The position numbers and the translations under genes are program-made. 64,000 nt of DNA from Candidatus Methanosuratincola sp. Lineage in GTDB: Archaea; Thermoproteota; Methanomethylicia; Methanomethylicales; Methanomethylicaceae. Location of the stretch: the NCBI GenBank assembly GCA_014361455.1, contig JACIVP010000002.1, positions 1-64,000 of the forward strand, written 5' to 3'. The stretch's first letter is position 1, and each line of letters begins with the position of its first letter. The notes under the pieces are model-generated. The model was not told the origin of the DNA. It did no database searches and saw nothing but the letters and a program-made list of their open reading frames with translations. Positions 43,700-52,115 of the stretch are shown here, piece after piece.

Positions 43700-43711
43700 T
43701 TCTGCATCACC

Positions 43712-44740
43712 TCACTTGTATATCGGCGGAAGGTTAAACCCTTCTTTTCTCAGTTCTGAGAGAGCATCATCATAATAGGTGCTGTCCAGCCTTGATATCA
43801 AAAGATTGTAATCGTTCTCCGAGAGCAGGGAAGGCCGCAGTAGCTGGTAGAACGACTGGAGCTCGCTCTCGTTGAAGTAACAGCTGAGCGGGTTCCTTGC
43901 CTGGTTTATCCGAGGGTCGATCCTGATTACGCTATCATAGATGACCTCCCAAGACATTCCAGGGAGGTATTGCTTTATCATGGGCAGTGCATTGCCTGGC
44001 TCGGAATACGTGAACGCCTCTGCCTTCATGAGGGCTTTTATGAATTTGGTCACCGCATCCGGGTTTTTGGAGGCGAAGGACGACTGGAACACCTGGAGGC
44101 AGCATGGGTAATCTACAGGGTAGACCTCCATGTCCCACTGGACAATATCCAGGCCACGGTACAATGCCCAAGAAGAGTACGGCTCCCACAGGAAGGCGGC
44201 GTTCACCGTATCGTTCTCGAGTGCGATCAAGGCATCGGCAGGCGACAGGTAAGGCGAGAAGGTGGCATTGATATTTTCTTCCTCAATCACCTTCGTGAAT
44301 ATGAAGTCTCCTGGCACATAGCGTACCGTTCCGACTTTCTTGCCATCTAGATCTTGGATAGATCTTATCCCTGAAGTGTTCTTTGCAACAAGGGCTGTCC
44401 CATCCAACGAGTTCCCTGCTACTACAACTGCGTCGATGTTCTTTATAAAAACGGCTATCGCAACGGATGTGATTGGTGCGCCATCGATCTTGTCTTCAGA
44501 AAAGGCATTGACCAAATCGCCTACACTATCATACTCAATCAGCGTTACATTCAAGCCCTCGTCCTCAAAGAAGCCGCCTTCGTATGCAACCCAAATGAGG
44601 CCATAGCTCGCTGCAGGGAGGTACCCAATCCGTATCTCGGTCGCAGGGGGCTTGTACAGGAAGATGAAACCCGCCGCAACCAGAACTGCCACTATTGCAA
44701 GAGCCGAGACCAAAATTAATCGCTTGTTCATAAAAGACAT
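43712..44740 (-). CDS. ABC transporter substrate-binding protein, NMT1/SsuA-like
   Basis: About 342 residues. A signal/anchor helix (LILVSALAIVAVLVAAGFIFLY) precedes a type II periplasmic-binding fold: IGYLPAASYGLIWVAYEGGFFEDEGLNV, GKKVGTVRYVPGDF, NAAFLWEPYSSWAL. Such proteins carry pyrimidine, sulfonate or nitrate-type ligands. No permease or ATPase is adjacent. Confidence 0.85.
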   Translation of the reverse strand: MSFMNKRLILVSALAIVAVLVAAGFIFLYKPPATEIRIGYLPAASYGLIWVAYEGGFFEDEGLNVTLIEYDSVGDLVNAFSEDKIDGAPITSVAIAVFIKNIDAVVVAGNSLDGTALVAKNTSGIRSIQDLDGKKVGTVRYVPGDFIFTKVIEEENINATFSPYLSPADALIALENDTVNAAFLWEPYSSWALYRGLDIVQWDMEVYPVDYPCCLQVFQSSFASKNPDAVTKFIKALMKAEAFTYSEPGNALPMIKQYLPGMSWEVIYDSVIRIDPRINQARNPLSCYFNESELQSFYQLLRPSLLSENDYNLLISRLDSTYYDDALSELRKEGFNLPPIYK

Positions 44741-44755
44741 TATGGAATGCCCTAA

Positions 44756-44971
44756 TTAATCTGTTTTTGTGCTGGCATGCTTGCTTGCACGTGCTGACTT
44801 CAGCTTCGCAAGAACTGCCGGCACATCCTTTGAATCTAAGTGCTCGAAGATCCTGACGCTCCTTGAAGCTTCGTTCCTGGATCCGCAGTAGGCGCATGTG
44901 AAGGTCTTTGATCCCTCCTGGCTGGCGCATGGCTGGCCGCACTTCCTGCACAGCAAGATACGGTAGAGCAT
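44756..44971 (-). CDS. small zinc-ribbon protein
   Basis: 71 residues: CRKCGQPC ... CAYCGSRN is a two-knuckle zinc ribbon, followed by a basic tail. It resembles DUF1922-type archaeal ribbons. Divergent from the eIF1 gene. Confidence 0.7.
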   Translation of the reverse strand: MLYRILLCRKCGQPCASQEGSKTFTCAYCGSRNEASRSVRIFEHLDSKDVPAVLAKLKSARASKHASTKTD

Positions 44972-45088
44972 TTATCTTTCGACCGCCTGAGAGTGAATTT
45001 TCTTGGACAGGATTTCAAATTAATCCGATTATTTTATAAATATGGCGATACCAGATAAAATCAACCGTAATTCAGGTGAAGCACAAAC

Positions 45089-45397
45089 TTGAGTGAGATA
45101 TGTTCTAAGTGCGGACTTCCAAAAGACCTATGTGTTTGTGAAGCGATAGTAAAAGAGCAACAGAGGATCAGGGTGTTTTTGGAAAAGAGGAAATGGGGAA
45201 GGGATGTAACAATAATCGAGGGCATCGACGAGAAGAGCATCAACCTCAAAGAGCTCTCGGGCAGACTGAAGAGCAGACTGGCATGTGGAGGGACGGATAA
45301 AGACGGCAGGATAGAGCTCCAAGGGGACCACAGGGAGAGGGCCGCAGAGATCCTAGTGGAGAGCGGTTTCCCGGGCGACAACATCGACATCGAATAG
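45089..45397 (+). CDS. translation initiation factor eIF1/SUI1 family protein
   Basis: 102 residues from TTG with AGGTGA upstream. CSKCGLPKDLCVC is an N-terminal zinc knuckle and RKWGRDVTIIEGID ... LKSRLACGGTDKDGRIELQGDHRE the SUI1 core, which checks start-codon selection on the small ribosomal subunit. A TATA-like TTTTATAAATAT lies at about 45031-45043. Confidence 0.92.
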   Translation: MSEICSKCGLPKDLCVCEAIVKEQQRIRVFLEKRKWGRDVTIIEGIDEKSINLKELSGRLKSRLACGGTDKDGRIELQGDHRERAAEILVESGFPGDNIDIE

Positions 45398-45412
45398 GCA
45401 TGGAAGGAACAA

Positions 45413-45640
45413 ATGCCAATGGAAGAAATAAAGGACGTGGTCTCCTCTATCCGGAGGGGCATGGGCGTGAAGGTTTGCCCTGAGTGCGGCAGTATGGACG
45501 TTTCCCCAAGGACTATGACTGGCTACATATCCCAACCTACTTACGTCTGCAACAGATGTGGGTTCCAGAGCACGGTATTCCCTGAAGTTGACATGGATGA
45601 ACTGAAGGGAAGAGAGGAAGTAAAAAAAGATAGGTCTTAG
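45413..45640 (+). CDS. small zinc-ribbon protein
   Basis: 75 residues with CPECGSMDV ... CNRCGFQS, a zinc ribbon like those of transcription-factor proteins, and a charged tail. It directly follows eIF1 (16 bp) and ends 4 bp before the convergent tfb gene. Confidence 0.7.
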   Translation: MPMEEIKDVVSSIRRGMGVKVCPECGSMDVSPRTMTGYISQPTYVCNRCGFQSTVFPEVDMDELKGREEVKKDRS

Positions 45641-45643
45641 AGG

Positions 45644-46633
45644 CTACTGGAGAGGCACTTCGATATTCAGTTCCTTCATCAGTTCTTTGTACCTGTTTCT
45701 GACGGTTACCTCTGTGACTTGGGCTGCCTGCGCGATCTCCTTCTGCGTCCTCCGCTCATTCTCGAGAAGCGAGGCGACGTATATCGCAGCTGCCGCGAGA
45801 CCGGCAGGGTCCTTCCCGGCAGTGATCCCCATCTTCTTTGCATCCCTGATTATCTCTGCTGCCTTGTGCTGCGTGGTCCCGCTCAGCTCTAGAGCCCCAC
45901 CGATCCTGGTTATGAAGTCGATCGGGTCTGCTATCGGGATATCGACGTCGACTTCCCTTAGCAGGAGCCTATAGCACCGGGCCACGTCCTTCCTGCCAGC
46001 CTTTGTGTACCTTGCTATCTCGTCTAACGTGCGCGGGACCTTCTGCGTCCTGCATGCGGCATAGATCGCTGCTGCCATTACGGACTCGATCGATCTGCCC
46101 CGGACCAGGCCCTTCTCGACAGCCTTCCGGTATATGACTGCGGACTCCTCCTTTACGCTCTTTGGCAGGCCGATCTGTGAGCTTATCCGATCCAGTTCGC
46201 TCATTGCCTGCGCGAGGTTCCGATCCATAGAGCTGTGGACGCGTGTCCTGATCTGCCACTTCCGCCACCTTAGGATCTCTATCCTCTTCTTCGGCTCGAG
46301 TTTCCGACCCATGGCATCCTTGTCGCGCCAATCGATTATCGTGGAAAGCCCCCTGTCATGGACCGTGGGGGACAACGGTGATCCCACACGGCTTCTCTTG
46401 TCGCGCTCCTCTGAGGTGAATGCCCTCCATTCGGGACCGCGGTCAATGATCTTCTCTGTCACCACCAGCCCGCAGTTTGTGCAGGTCACTTCGCCTCTTT
46501 CGAAGCTCCTTACGAAACTCGTACCCCCGCAAGCTGGGCACTTCAGTGAAGCGGACTCATTTTCCGAGTCTCGGTCCGCATTGTCAACCTTTCCAGCAGG
46601 CTCGTCGTTCTTAGCCTCTAGTTTAGACGACAA
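45644..46633 (-). CDS. tfb: transcription initiation factor TFB
   Basis: About 329 residues. N-terminal zinc ribbon (CPACGG ... CTNCG), B-reader/linker region ([19 protein letters not shown]), and two cyclin-like repeats. TFB bridges TBP-BRE and RNA polymerase. A TTG at 46633 has AGGTGA five bases upstream and is preferred to the GTG at 46642, which overlaps that ribosome-binding site. Confidence 0.95.
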   Translation of the reverse strand: MSSKLEAKNDEPAGKVDNADRDSENESASLKCPACGGTSFVRSFERGEVTCTNCGLVVTEKIIDRGPEWRAFTSEERDKRSRVGSPLSPTVHDRGLSTIIDWRDKDAMGRKLEPKKRIEILRWRKWQIRTRVHSSMDRNLAQAMSELDRISSQIGLPKSVKEESAVIYRKAVEKGLVRGRSIESVMAAAIYAACRTQKVPRTLDEIARYTKAGRKDVARCYRLLLREVDVDIPIADPIDFITRIGGALELSGTTQHKAAEIIRDAKKMGITAGKDPAGLAAAAIYVASLLENERRTQKEIAQAAQVTEVTVRNRYKELMKELNIEVPLQ

Positions 46634-46849
46634 TAACTTCACCTTTTTGATGAAAATTCAATAGGGTAAAAAACTTACATTTTTCTAAAATATAAGTATT
46701 TCGATTTGTTTATAAAATAGAGAAAAAACACTCTCTTAAGTGTTTTGTTTTTCCGGGGAAAAACATTTCGCAGAAGCCCGATCAGCTCAAGATCATCTTT
46801 TAAACTAGGCATCCGATAAAGATAAATTTACCAAATATTTTTTGTATTC

Positions 46850-46922
46850 AGCCCGGTGGTGTAGCGGCCAAGCATAGCGGGCTCTGGACCCGCCGACAGG
46901 AGTTCGAATCTCCTCCGGGCTA
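46850..46922 (+). tRNA. tRNA-Gln (CTG)
   Basis: Acceptor AGCCCGG pairs with CCGGGCT. Anticodon arm GCGGG-CTCTGGA-CCCGC has CTG at 46884-46886, and the T arm is AGGAG-TTCGAAT-CTCCT. CCA is encoded at 46923-46925. No intron. A provirus remnant starts directly behind it. Confidence 0.92.
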
Positions 46923-47088
46923 CCATCCTCTAGAGTGTGATTTATACTTTTCAAGATGGCGAACAGGAGGCTCGTCATTTCCCTTCTTTCTTTTTCTACT
47001 CTCTAGAGGGTTGGTAAGAGGTTTATTCGATGGAGAATTTCATGGTTAGTTTTCTCATCTTAGAAGCATTTTCGCAGGAGACACATAT

Positions 47089-47586
47089 TTGAAGATTTAC
47101 AGTGATAACCCTAACCTTCCGTACAAAAGCACCAAACTGAAGGCACTTTACACGAAGAGCGAGATTGACGGTTTGTTCGCCAAGTGGGGCGTGAGGGATG
47201 TTTATTGGCATTGGGACCCAGAACACAACGACGTTTTTGTCCAGTTCAAGATAGTCGAAGAAATCGACGGCATGCCTTTGCAAGTCTCGGCTAAGGTTGA
47301 GGCGCCTGCCATTTGGGATCGCGAAACGCGTGCTAAAGCTGAAGGCGTAAACTGGAACATCAGCATGCGGGTCATGTTCTGGTTCATCAAGTCGCATTTG
47401 GAAGCGGCCTATCTGTTGCAGAGTTCCAAGACCGCTGCGTTTCTGCCCTACATTGCCTCAAATGACGGCGCCAAAGTCCTGAAGGACGTGATTATTCCAA
47501 GGATGAATGAGCTCCAACAGCTAGCGGCTCTGCCTGAAGGTCCCAACAGTCGAAAAGTGATGGATGTCGAGGGTGAGGAGGCTTAA
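47089..47586 (+). CDS. hypothetical protein of the provirus remnant
   Basis: 165 residues from TTG with AGGAG upstream. No known family; mixed alpha/beta composition with VYWHWDPEHNDVFVQFKIVEEIDG and a helical C-terminal half (VLKDVIIPRMNELQQLAALPEG). Confidence 0.6.
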   Translation: MKIYSDNPNLPYKSTKLKALYTKSEIDGLFAKWGVRDVYWHWDPEHNDVFVQFKIVEEIDGMPLQVSAKVEAPAIWDRETRAKAEGVNWNISMRVMFWFIKSHLEAAYLLQSSKTAAFLPYIASNDGAKVLKDVIIPRMNELQQLAALPEGPNSRKVMDVEGEEA

Positions 47587-47588
47587 GC

Positions 47589-47912
47589 TTGAAAAAGTAC
47601 AAGACATGGGCAAGCTTGAACGCTGAAGGACAAGCAGCTTGGGGCCATGTCTTTCCCGACGGCGAAGTACCAGTCCAAAGCATTATCGCACAAGCTGCAA
47701 CTCTGGAGGGCATCGCCGAGACCGAGAGAGTTTTTCTCGTTGACTGGAGGGCGCTAACCGAGCAACAGCAGAATGAAGTTCTTGAGAAGCTGAGCAAGCG
47801 AAGCAGTGCAGCCAAAGATGCAATACTCAAAGACATCCTGAAAATCGGTTTGCCGTTGCGGGAAAAATACACTGACGGCTGCGGAACAACTCGGATGGCA
47901 CTTTTCCTCTAA
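47589..47912 (+). CDS. hypothetical protein of the provirus remnant
   Basis: 107 residues from TTG behind GAGGAGG, 2 bp after the previous gene. Contains WRALTEQQQNEVLEKLSKRSSAAKDAILKDILKIG. No family recognised. Confidence 0.55.
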   Translation: MKKYKTWASLNAEGQAAWGHVFPDGEVPVQSIIAQAATLEGIAETERVFLVDWRALTEQQQNEVLEKLSKRSSAAKDAILKDILKIGLPLREKYTDGCGTTRMALFL

Positions 47913-47925
47913 AGGTGAACATGGT

Positions 47926-48664
47926 TTGGCTGAACGCTCTGATAGAAGTCAAAATTTCTCTGTTTCAAAGTCAAAAGTCAAATTTGACTTCACTACCGTT
48001 CGCACCAGAGTCATCCCAATACTCAAGCAAGTGCAGGTCGGTGACTACCCTGACAAGATCGGGCGCACATATGGTTGGAGCAAACAGCATGTATCATACT
48101 ACCTAAACAAGTTGGAAAAGGCTGGTTTGGTCTGTCGCAAACGGCTTAGCAGTGCGGTTTTTTGAGTTAACGCTTAGAGGTCAAAATTTTCTCGGCTCAT
48201 GTGAGGGCATGCTTTTCGGCTCGGGCGTGTTCCGTTTGGAGAAGGTGCAGTACAGGTATGTGATTTTGGCTGAAGGCATGTTGCCTAAGGATTTTAGGCG
48301 TATCGAGATGCAGAACTGGACTGCGCTATTAGGCTTAAAGCAGGGTGTAAAGGTTAGGCATACTTCGCGGAGTTGGATTGTGCATGTTGAGACTTTGTAT
48401 GGCCTTAGTCCGGATGAATTGTTTACGTTATCAAAGAATTTGGCTGACCATGTAGCTAAAGGCTTGATGGTTAAGTATGGCTGTCGACTGGCTGAAGGTG
48501 AAATTTGTCGTGGGCATGAGATTGCGATTGATGATCCTGTGGCTCAGCTGCTTAGCCGATACTTCACGGTCAGCATACCTGGTAAGTGCCATATGGACCA
48601 TAGCCGTGGAGAGCTTGAGGGTGAGATTGATTTTACGGAGACATGGCGGTTGAGTATTTGCTGA
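47926..48664 (+). pseudogene. winged-helix protein split by a frameshift in a T6 run
   Basis: From a TTG with AGGTGA upstream the frame encodes an HTH (DYPDKIGRTYGWSKQHVSYYLNKLEKAGLV) and stops after LSSAVF. In the next frame FFELTLRGQNFLGSCEG continues to 48664 with a domain of about 165 residues. The shift falls in GGTTTTTTGAG at about 48158. The two parts clearly belong together. Confidence 0.7.
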
Positions 48665-48685
48665 TGCCTGAGCGTGTGAAGAAGC
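48649..48685 (+). repeat. 37-bp direct repeat, first copy
   Basis: Identical over 37 bp to 48722-48758. The 36 bp between the copies (48686-48721) match neither flank. Removing one repeat plus the 36 bp restores the gene. Confidence 0.9.
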
Positions 48686-48721
48686 CAGGAAAGCGGTACA
48701 TAAGCTGTAAACAGCATTCCA

Positions 48722-48758
48722 GTTGAGTATTTGCTGATGCCTGAGCGTGTGAAGAAGC
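48722..48758 (+). repeat. 37-bp direct repeat, second copy
   Basis: Second exact copy; the bases just outside both ends differ from those of the first copy, so the repeat length is exactly 37. Confidence 0.9.
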
Positions 48759-49143
48759 TGGGAGGGGCAGCTGAGAGATTTAGTTGCTGCAAAAAAGCCC
48801 GTTGGGGTTATCGCAGAGGCACTTGGCAAGTCTAAGGAAAGCGTGCGTTTGAAGATGATGCGCTTGGGATTAGTTGTTGATGAACAAGCGAATTTTCAGT
48901 GTTCAACTTCAACTAAGCTTGAGCTGCCCGAGATTCTTCCAAGCATCGAGACGACGCTCAAGAAGCTTGTGGCAGCCATGAACGCGTTAGAGAAGCCTGG
49001 ATTGTCCAAGACTGAGATTTCGAGGCTGCGCTCTATCATTCAAGCGGCTAGCGTTTACCAAGTGAAGATTGCTGAGTATATGGATCACCGTGGGATTGAA
49101 GCGAAACTGATTGATTTGGATGAGAAGTATGCTCGATTGGTTC

Positions 49144-50350
49144 GTGAAAAAGGCAAAGACTCTAAGGCTTGACGAGTTTAAGCCGAAATGGGGTCGCCTG
49201 CAAGGTAACAAGGCGGAAATAGATCAGGCTGAGGTTAGGCATGCTCAGCAGCTCAGTTCTGTTCCGTTAGAGTTTTGCAGGCAAATCATCGATTTTGAGC
49301 CCACGGAGTATCAGAAGGAGCTCATCAAGCTTTACGAGGAAAACCAGTTTCTGGCTGCAAGGTGGTGCCGTCAGAGCAGGAAAAGCTGGATTATCTCTGC
49401 GCTTCTACTTGACGATGCGGTGCATATTGCTGACAGTTATATTGCGGTTATGGGTCCAAGTTGGCGTCAGACAAAGCTGAATATCCGTCGCATAGCCATG
49501 TTTGAGCGGAAGCTTTCGCAGGGTTCTTACTTGAAGCCTCAGAAGACCAGGTTAGCTTTTCCCAACGGCAGTGTGATTGAAGCTTTCCCAAATAATCCTG
49601 ATACGTGCCGTGGTTTTTCGTTGACTCGCGTGTGGTGGGAGAAGTTAATTTTACAGCGAATGACCAGGATCTGTTAGATGCTATATTGTTTGCTTTGGGC
49701 ACGACTAACGGGAAGCTTGTTTGCACGAGTAAGCCATTTAACACGGATAGCGTTTTTTGGAAGATGTGCAATCATAAGGATTATTCGGATTTTGCGAGAT
49801 ATCATGTTTCATGGCAGCGAGTAGTTGAGCCTCATGGTCCTTGGAAGCAGTCTTTCCTTGAAAAGATTAAGCGGCAGTTCGGTGAGGATCCTGTGCGTTG
49901 GCGTAGAGATGGAGGCCGAGTGGGCGGAGGACGAGGATTTTTGGCTGCCGCAATCGCTGATTGTCAGCTGCATTGGTACGATCAAAAGTTGTGGTGAGGA
50001 TCTTCAGCCTTGGGATTCAGAGAAAGGCTATGATGGAGAGCTCTGCGGGTTTAGATCTTGCTCAAGTGAAGGACTATTGTGTCCTCTGTTTTTCAGCGGC
50101 TGAATGATGCACTTTTGCTTAGGCACCTGAAGATTTTCAGTCAACCAACGAAATATGCATCTGTACTTGGCTATTTGAAGATGCTGCAGGATCGTTGGGG
50201 CGGATTCCAGAAGATACGGGTTGACTTCACCAAGGAAGGACCCAGCATAATCAGAGATATGGAGGCTGCTGGCATCAAAAATGCTGAAGGCGTCAACTTC
50301 AGTTTGCCCAGAAAGAGCGAGATGGCAGGCTTGCTTCAGCAGCTTATAAC
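49144..50350 (+). pseudogene. terminase large subunit, at least four frameshifts
   Basis: From GTG at 49144 the pieces read FEPTEYQKELIKLYEENQF, AARWCRQSRKSW (Walker A with G changed to R), VWWE / VNFTANDQDLLDAILFALGTTNGKLVCTSKPFNTDSVFWKM, then EMEAEWAEDEDFWLPQSLIV, AGLDLAQVKDYC and VFQRLNDALLLRHLKIF ... IRVDFTKEG in changing frames. ATPase and nuclease halves of a TerL packaging motor are recognisable but no long frame is intact. Confidence 0.8.
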
Positions 50351-50539
50351 TACAAAGCAGGCTTGCCTTTTATTGAGCCGATACTCAAGCAGCTTGAAAC
50401 GGCAAAGAACCTAACGAGACAAAAGGAAGCGGAATTGGTTAAGGCGCAACAAACCAACCTCCTTGATTACCAAAAGAAAATAGATGATTATCGGGAATTA
50501 GTGAAGAAAAAAGTCGAGGAGCCAGAATTTCAATCATAG
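50351..50539 (+). pseudogene. helical tail of the terminase or a following gene
   Basis: A frame different from that before it reads YKAGLPFIEPILKQLETAKN, then KEAELVKAQQTNLLDYQKKIDDYRELVKKKVEEPEFQ to TAG at 50537. Strongly helical; no start codon. Confidence 0.4.
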
Positions 50540-50896
50540 CTGCCAACACATTCCATCGAACAAGAGCCCGGGGGTTAGAACCTTAAGTTGCTTCAATAGT
50601 TCTTTGAGCCTTCTTCGAACACTTCCGTGGTTAGACTTCATCGCCCTATCCCAATGGAATCTTGTACAAACCCTGGAAAATCCGGTAACTTGGCAAGATA
50701 TTAACCAAAAACGAGCGTTTTCCAAGCCTTTTTTACCCGTTCTGGAAGGCGACGAACTCTTTATCGAGTTGCGGTCAGAAGGACGAAGTTGCCTTTCTCC
50801 TCATGTTACCGAAGAGCATTTTTATCTTGCTTTGTCTGTTGTCAACGAAGAGAAAAGTATTTAAAGTAAGAAAGTAAGAATGAATTAGATCATGCG
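50540..50896. other. stretch between the provirus remnant and a toxin-antitoxin pair
   Basis: A plus-strand frame at 50604-50864 (86 codons, FIALSQWNLVQTLENP ... VLEGDELFIELRS) has no family I recognise and no good ribosome-binding site. AT-rich promoter sequence for the antitoxin gene lies at 50855-50890. Confidence 0.35.
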
Positions 50897-51187
50897 ATGA
50901 CAAAGTATAAAAAACCAGATATCACGGTGGTCACTAGCAAGGGTCAGGTCGTGATACCCCAAGCCATAAGGAAGAAGCTTGGCATAGAGCCAAAGACAAA
51001 GCTTTTGGTATACGGCTATCAAGATGCTGTGATCATGAAGAAAATGGAAATACCCGAAGTGACAAAGGAATTGGAAGAGGTCTATAGAATGGTCGATGAT
51101 AAGATAGCAGAGTATGGCGAACTAGCCGATAAGGAGATAGATGAGATAATCCAAGAGTATAGAAAGAGGAAGAGGGCCTCTGCCTAA
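50897..51187 (+). CDS. AbrB/SpoVT-type antitoxin
   Basis: 96 residues: DITVVTSKGQVVIPQAIRKKLGIEPKTKLLVYG is the swapped-hairpin DNA-binding domain, followed by a helical toxin-binding tail. The PIN toxin gene follows after 10 bp. Confidence 0.88.
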   Translation: MTKYKKPDITVVTSKGQVVIPQAIRKKLGIEPKTKLLVYGYQDAVIMKKMEIPEVTKELEEVYRMVDDKIAEYGELADKEIDEIIQEYRKRKRASA

Positions 51188-51197
51188 AGGTAATATA

Positions 51198-51617
51198 ATG
51201 AAAGTTGTACTTGACACGAACATCTTAATCTCTGCTTTGATCAAGGCTGGAAAGCCAAGAGAACTCGTTTCAAGGATAGCTGAAGGAAAAGTCCAGCTGA
51301 TTTTGTCTAGAAATATTCTAGAAGAGTTCCTTGAAGTCGCTGAAGACCCGAGGATAAGGAGATACATCGACGAAAACAATGTAATAGCCTATCTGAGAGT
51401 CTTGGGAAGCGTTGCTAAAATAGTCAGGGTGCGATCCAGGTTCAAAGTTGTGAAGGAAGACCCTGACGATGATGTCATACTGAGAACTGCCAAAGACGGG
51501 ACAGCCGAGTACATAGTATCAGGAGACAAACACTTACTTTCGTTAGGGGAATTTAGAGGGATAAAAATAGTAACAGCGAATGAAATGCTGAAATTATTGA
51601 AAGAGGGAAAAGGATAG
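51198..51617 (+). CDS. PIN-domain toxin (COG1569-like)
   Basis: 139 residues: VVLDTNILISALI (first Asp), ILEEFLEV (Glu), PDDDVILRTA (Asp cluster) and YIVSGDKHLLSL (last Asp). All acidic positions of the PIN ribonuclease are present. Intact partner of the AbrB antitoxin upstream. Confidence 0.88.
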   Translation: MKVVLDTNILISALIKAGKPRELVSRIAEGKVQLILSRNILEEFLEVAEDPRIRRYIDENNVIAYLRVLGSVAKIVRVRSRFKVVKEDPDDDVILRTAKDGTAEYIVSGDKHLLSLGEFRGIKIVTANEMLKLLKEGKG

Positions 51618-51909
51618 TTAGCGTGCATGCGTGCATGCGCATATAATTATACATTATTTGGTTCTTTTGGCGATCATTTCGTCGACTCTATTCACGAAAT
51701 CTTCAGCCCATTTTAGCGCCTGCTTAGCCTCACCCTCTGAGACTATGTCCATCTCTTCGTATACTATTCTATGCCTCCTTTCTCATGCCGTTGAGCACTA
51801 TGATCATCTTATCGCTGACCTCGGTTCAGAGGAATGCGTGGAGAAATCTAACTACAGCCACATGCCCTTCTGTGCTCGATGGCCTATAGCCTTGGCTGAA
51901 CATCAATGC

Positions 51910-51948
51910 TCTACCAGCAAGTAGCATCGCGTTGTACGATACTGCCAA
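51910..51948 (-). repeat. 39-bp direct repeat, copy a
   Basis: Identical over 39 bp to 51982-52020. The intervening 33 bp (51949-51981) match neither flank. Removing one repeat plus the 33 bp restores the HEPN reading frame at this point. Confidence 0.9.
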
Positions 51949-51981
51949 TCGCTCTGGTCCTGCCCTGGCGCTGCATAGTCA

Positions 51982-52020
51982 TCTACCAGCAAGTAGCATC
52001 GCGTTGTACGATACTGCCAA
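51982..52020 (-). repeat. 39-bp direct repeat, copy b
   Basis: Second exact copy; bases just outside both ends differ, so 39 bp is the exact length. Confidence 0.9.
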
Positions 52021-52115
52021 GGACCAGTCGAACTTCCTGTTTTCCATCAGCGTCCTTGCAGTGTCTATATCCCTCAGTACGCGCCAACGAATTGAGCCCC
52101 AACCTATGATTTGGC

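Larger units (their letters stand above)
48643..49172 (+). pseudogene. small-terminase-like protein disrupted by a 73-bp insertion and a frameshift
   Basis: ATG at 48643 gives MAVEYLLMPERVKK. The sequence then enters an insertion that duplicates 37 bp of this start (see repeats). After the second copy the frame continues KLGG and, one base shifted in a G4 run, QLRDLVAAKKPVGVIAEALGKSKESVRLKMM with a coiled-coil C-terminus (EAKLIDLDEKYARLVREKG). Position just before the large terminase and the HTH-like centre suggest a small terminase. Confidence 0.6.
46926..50540 (+). mobile_element. remnant of a head-tail provirus behind tRNA-Gln
   Basis: The stretch is poorer in GC than its surroundings and holds plus-strand genes of viral type: two unknown proteins, an HTH protein, a small-terminase-like protein and a large terminase. 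The last three are broken. No integrase, capsid or tail gene remains and I found no second copy of the tRNA end, so the right boundary is uncertain. tRNA genes are common integration sites. Confidence 0.6.
51655..52110 (-). pseudogene. HEPN-domain toxin, disrupted by a 72-bp insertion and further lesions
   Basis: On the minus strand VLRDIDTARTLMENRKFDWSLAVSYNAMLLAGR is interrupted by a 72-bp insertion containing a stop. After the second repeat copy it resumes ALMFSQGYRPSSTEGHVAVVRFLHAFL. A stop codon and a 2-base loss near the RKEAHRIVYEEMD part break it again before the end (KWAEDFVNRVDEMIAKRTK). HEPN toxins normally pair with the MNT protein encoded directly upstream. No start codon is left in frame. 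Confidence 0.75.

Noticed and set aside
46926-47020. An attachment-site repeat of the tRNA-Gln 3' end downstream of the provirus
   Set aside because: I found no second copy of the tRNA 3' segment up to 54 kb, so the attachment sites cannot be defined.
48649-48758. A minimal CRISPR array (two 37-bp repeats, one 36-bp spacer)
   Set aside because: The repeat is coding sequence of the interrupted gene, is not palindromic, has only two copies and no cas genes or leader nearby. It is reported as an insertion footprint instead.
51910-52020. A second minimal CRISPR array
   Set aside because: Same argument: the repeat encodes part of a HEPN domain and differs entirely from the first repeat.
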